Source: Rhizophagus sp. LPA8_4_AMF
Lineage: Eukaryota; Glomeromycota; Glomeromycetes; Glomerales; Glomeraceae
DNA length: 20,131 nt
NCBI GenBank assembly: GCA_021464525.1
Contig: JADRCO010001340.1
Location: 1 to 20,131 of the forward strand
Reading direction: 5' to 3'
The translations under genes and the position numbers were made by a program. A model generated the notes under the pieces. That model was not told the DNA's origin, did not search any database, and saw only the letters and a list, made by a program, of their open reading frames with translations. Shown in pieces: positions 20,109 through 20,131 of this stretch (position 1 is its first letter; every line of letters begins with the position of its first letter).

Positions 20109-20131
20109 CTATTATAATATAAATTCAAAAA

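Noticed and set aside
1-20131. CRISPR array, rRNA or bacterial operon signals
   Set aside because: No spaced identical repeats, no rRNA-like sequence and no ribosome-binding-site pattern; introns show eukaryotic DNA.

Overview
The window looks like nuclear DNA of an arbuscular mycorrhizal fungus of the Rhizophagus (Glomeromycotina) type. This is an inference from very AT-rich DNA with long poly-A/T runs, short (about 50-90 nt) GTRNGT...YAG introns, and members of families known to be expanded there: Hsp70/HSPA12-like ATPase proteins and Crinkler-type proteins with a PD-(D/E)XK-like domain. No database was consulted. Most of the sequence is intergenic.

Region by region. 1-3880 is AT-rich and holds a decayed minus-strand gene of unknown family (about 631-1720) and an 84-bp hairpin (2033-2116). 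3884-6585 (minus) is a complete 7-exon gene, called A here, for a 749-residue coiled-coil plus Hsp70-like protein. 7205-7470 (minus) is a relic of a related Hsp70-like gene, and 8494-8883 (minus) is a free-standing coiled-coil frame, gene C, homologous to the head of gene B. 9273-9480 has imperfect terminal inverted repeats like a small MITE. 10552-11882 (plus) is a less AT-rich island with broken-looking coding blocks, one resembling a Cro/cI-type helix-turn-helix. 12043-12444 (minus) is a probable DUF1640/MCUR1-like mitochondrial protein gene with one in-frame stop. 13064-14220 (minus) is a fossil Crinkler-type gene. 15724-18174 (minus) is gene B, a complete 6-exon gene for a 672-residue coiled-coil plus Hsp70-like protein. 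19355-20108 (minus) is the 3' end of gene D, made of very small exons.

All three intact coiled-coil starts (A, B, C) have a TATAAAA-type box 60-83 bp upstream of their ATG on the same strand. A and B share the Hsp70 part, including two exons of identical length and phase (181 and 66 nt), but their coiled-coil heads are unrelated. In both genes the head joins the ATPase part through phase-1 introns, which fits modular head exchange. Gene B keeps a fully open spliced frame while carrying substitutions in all three glycine-rich nucleotide-binding loops, so it may be a pseudo-ATPase. Exon models were derived by hand from splice consensus, phase arithmetic and comparison of the paralogues; they have no transcript support here.
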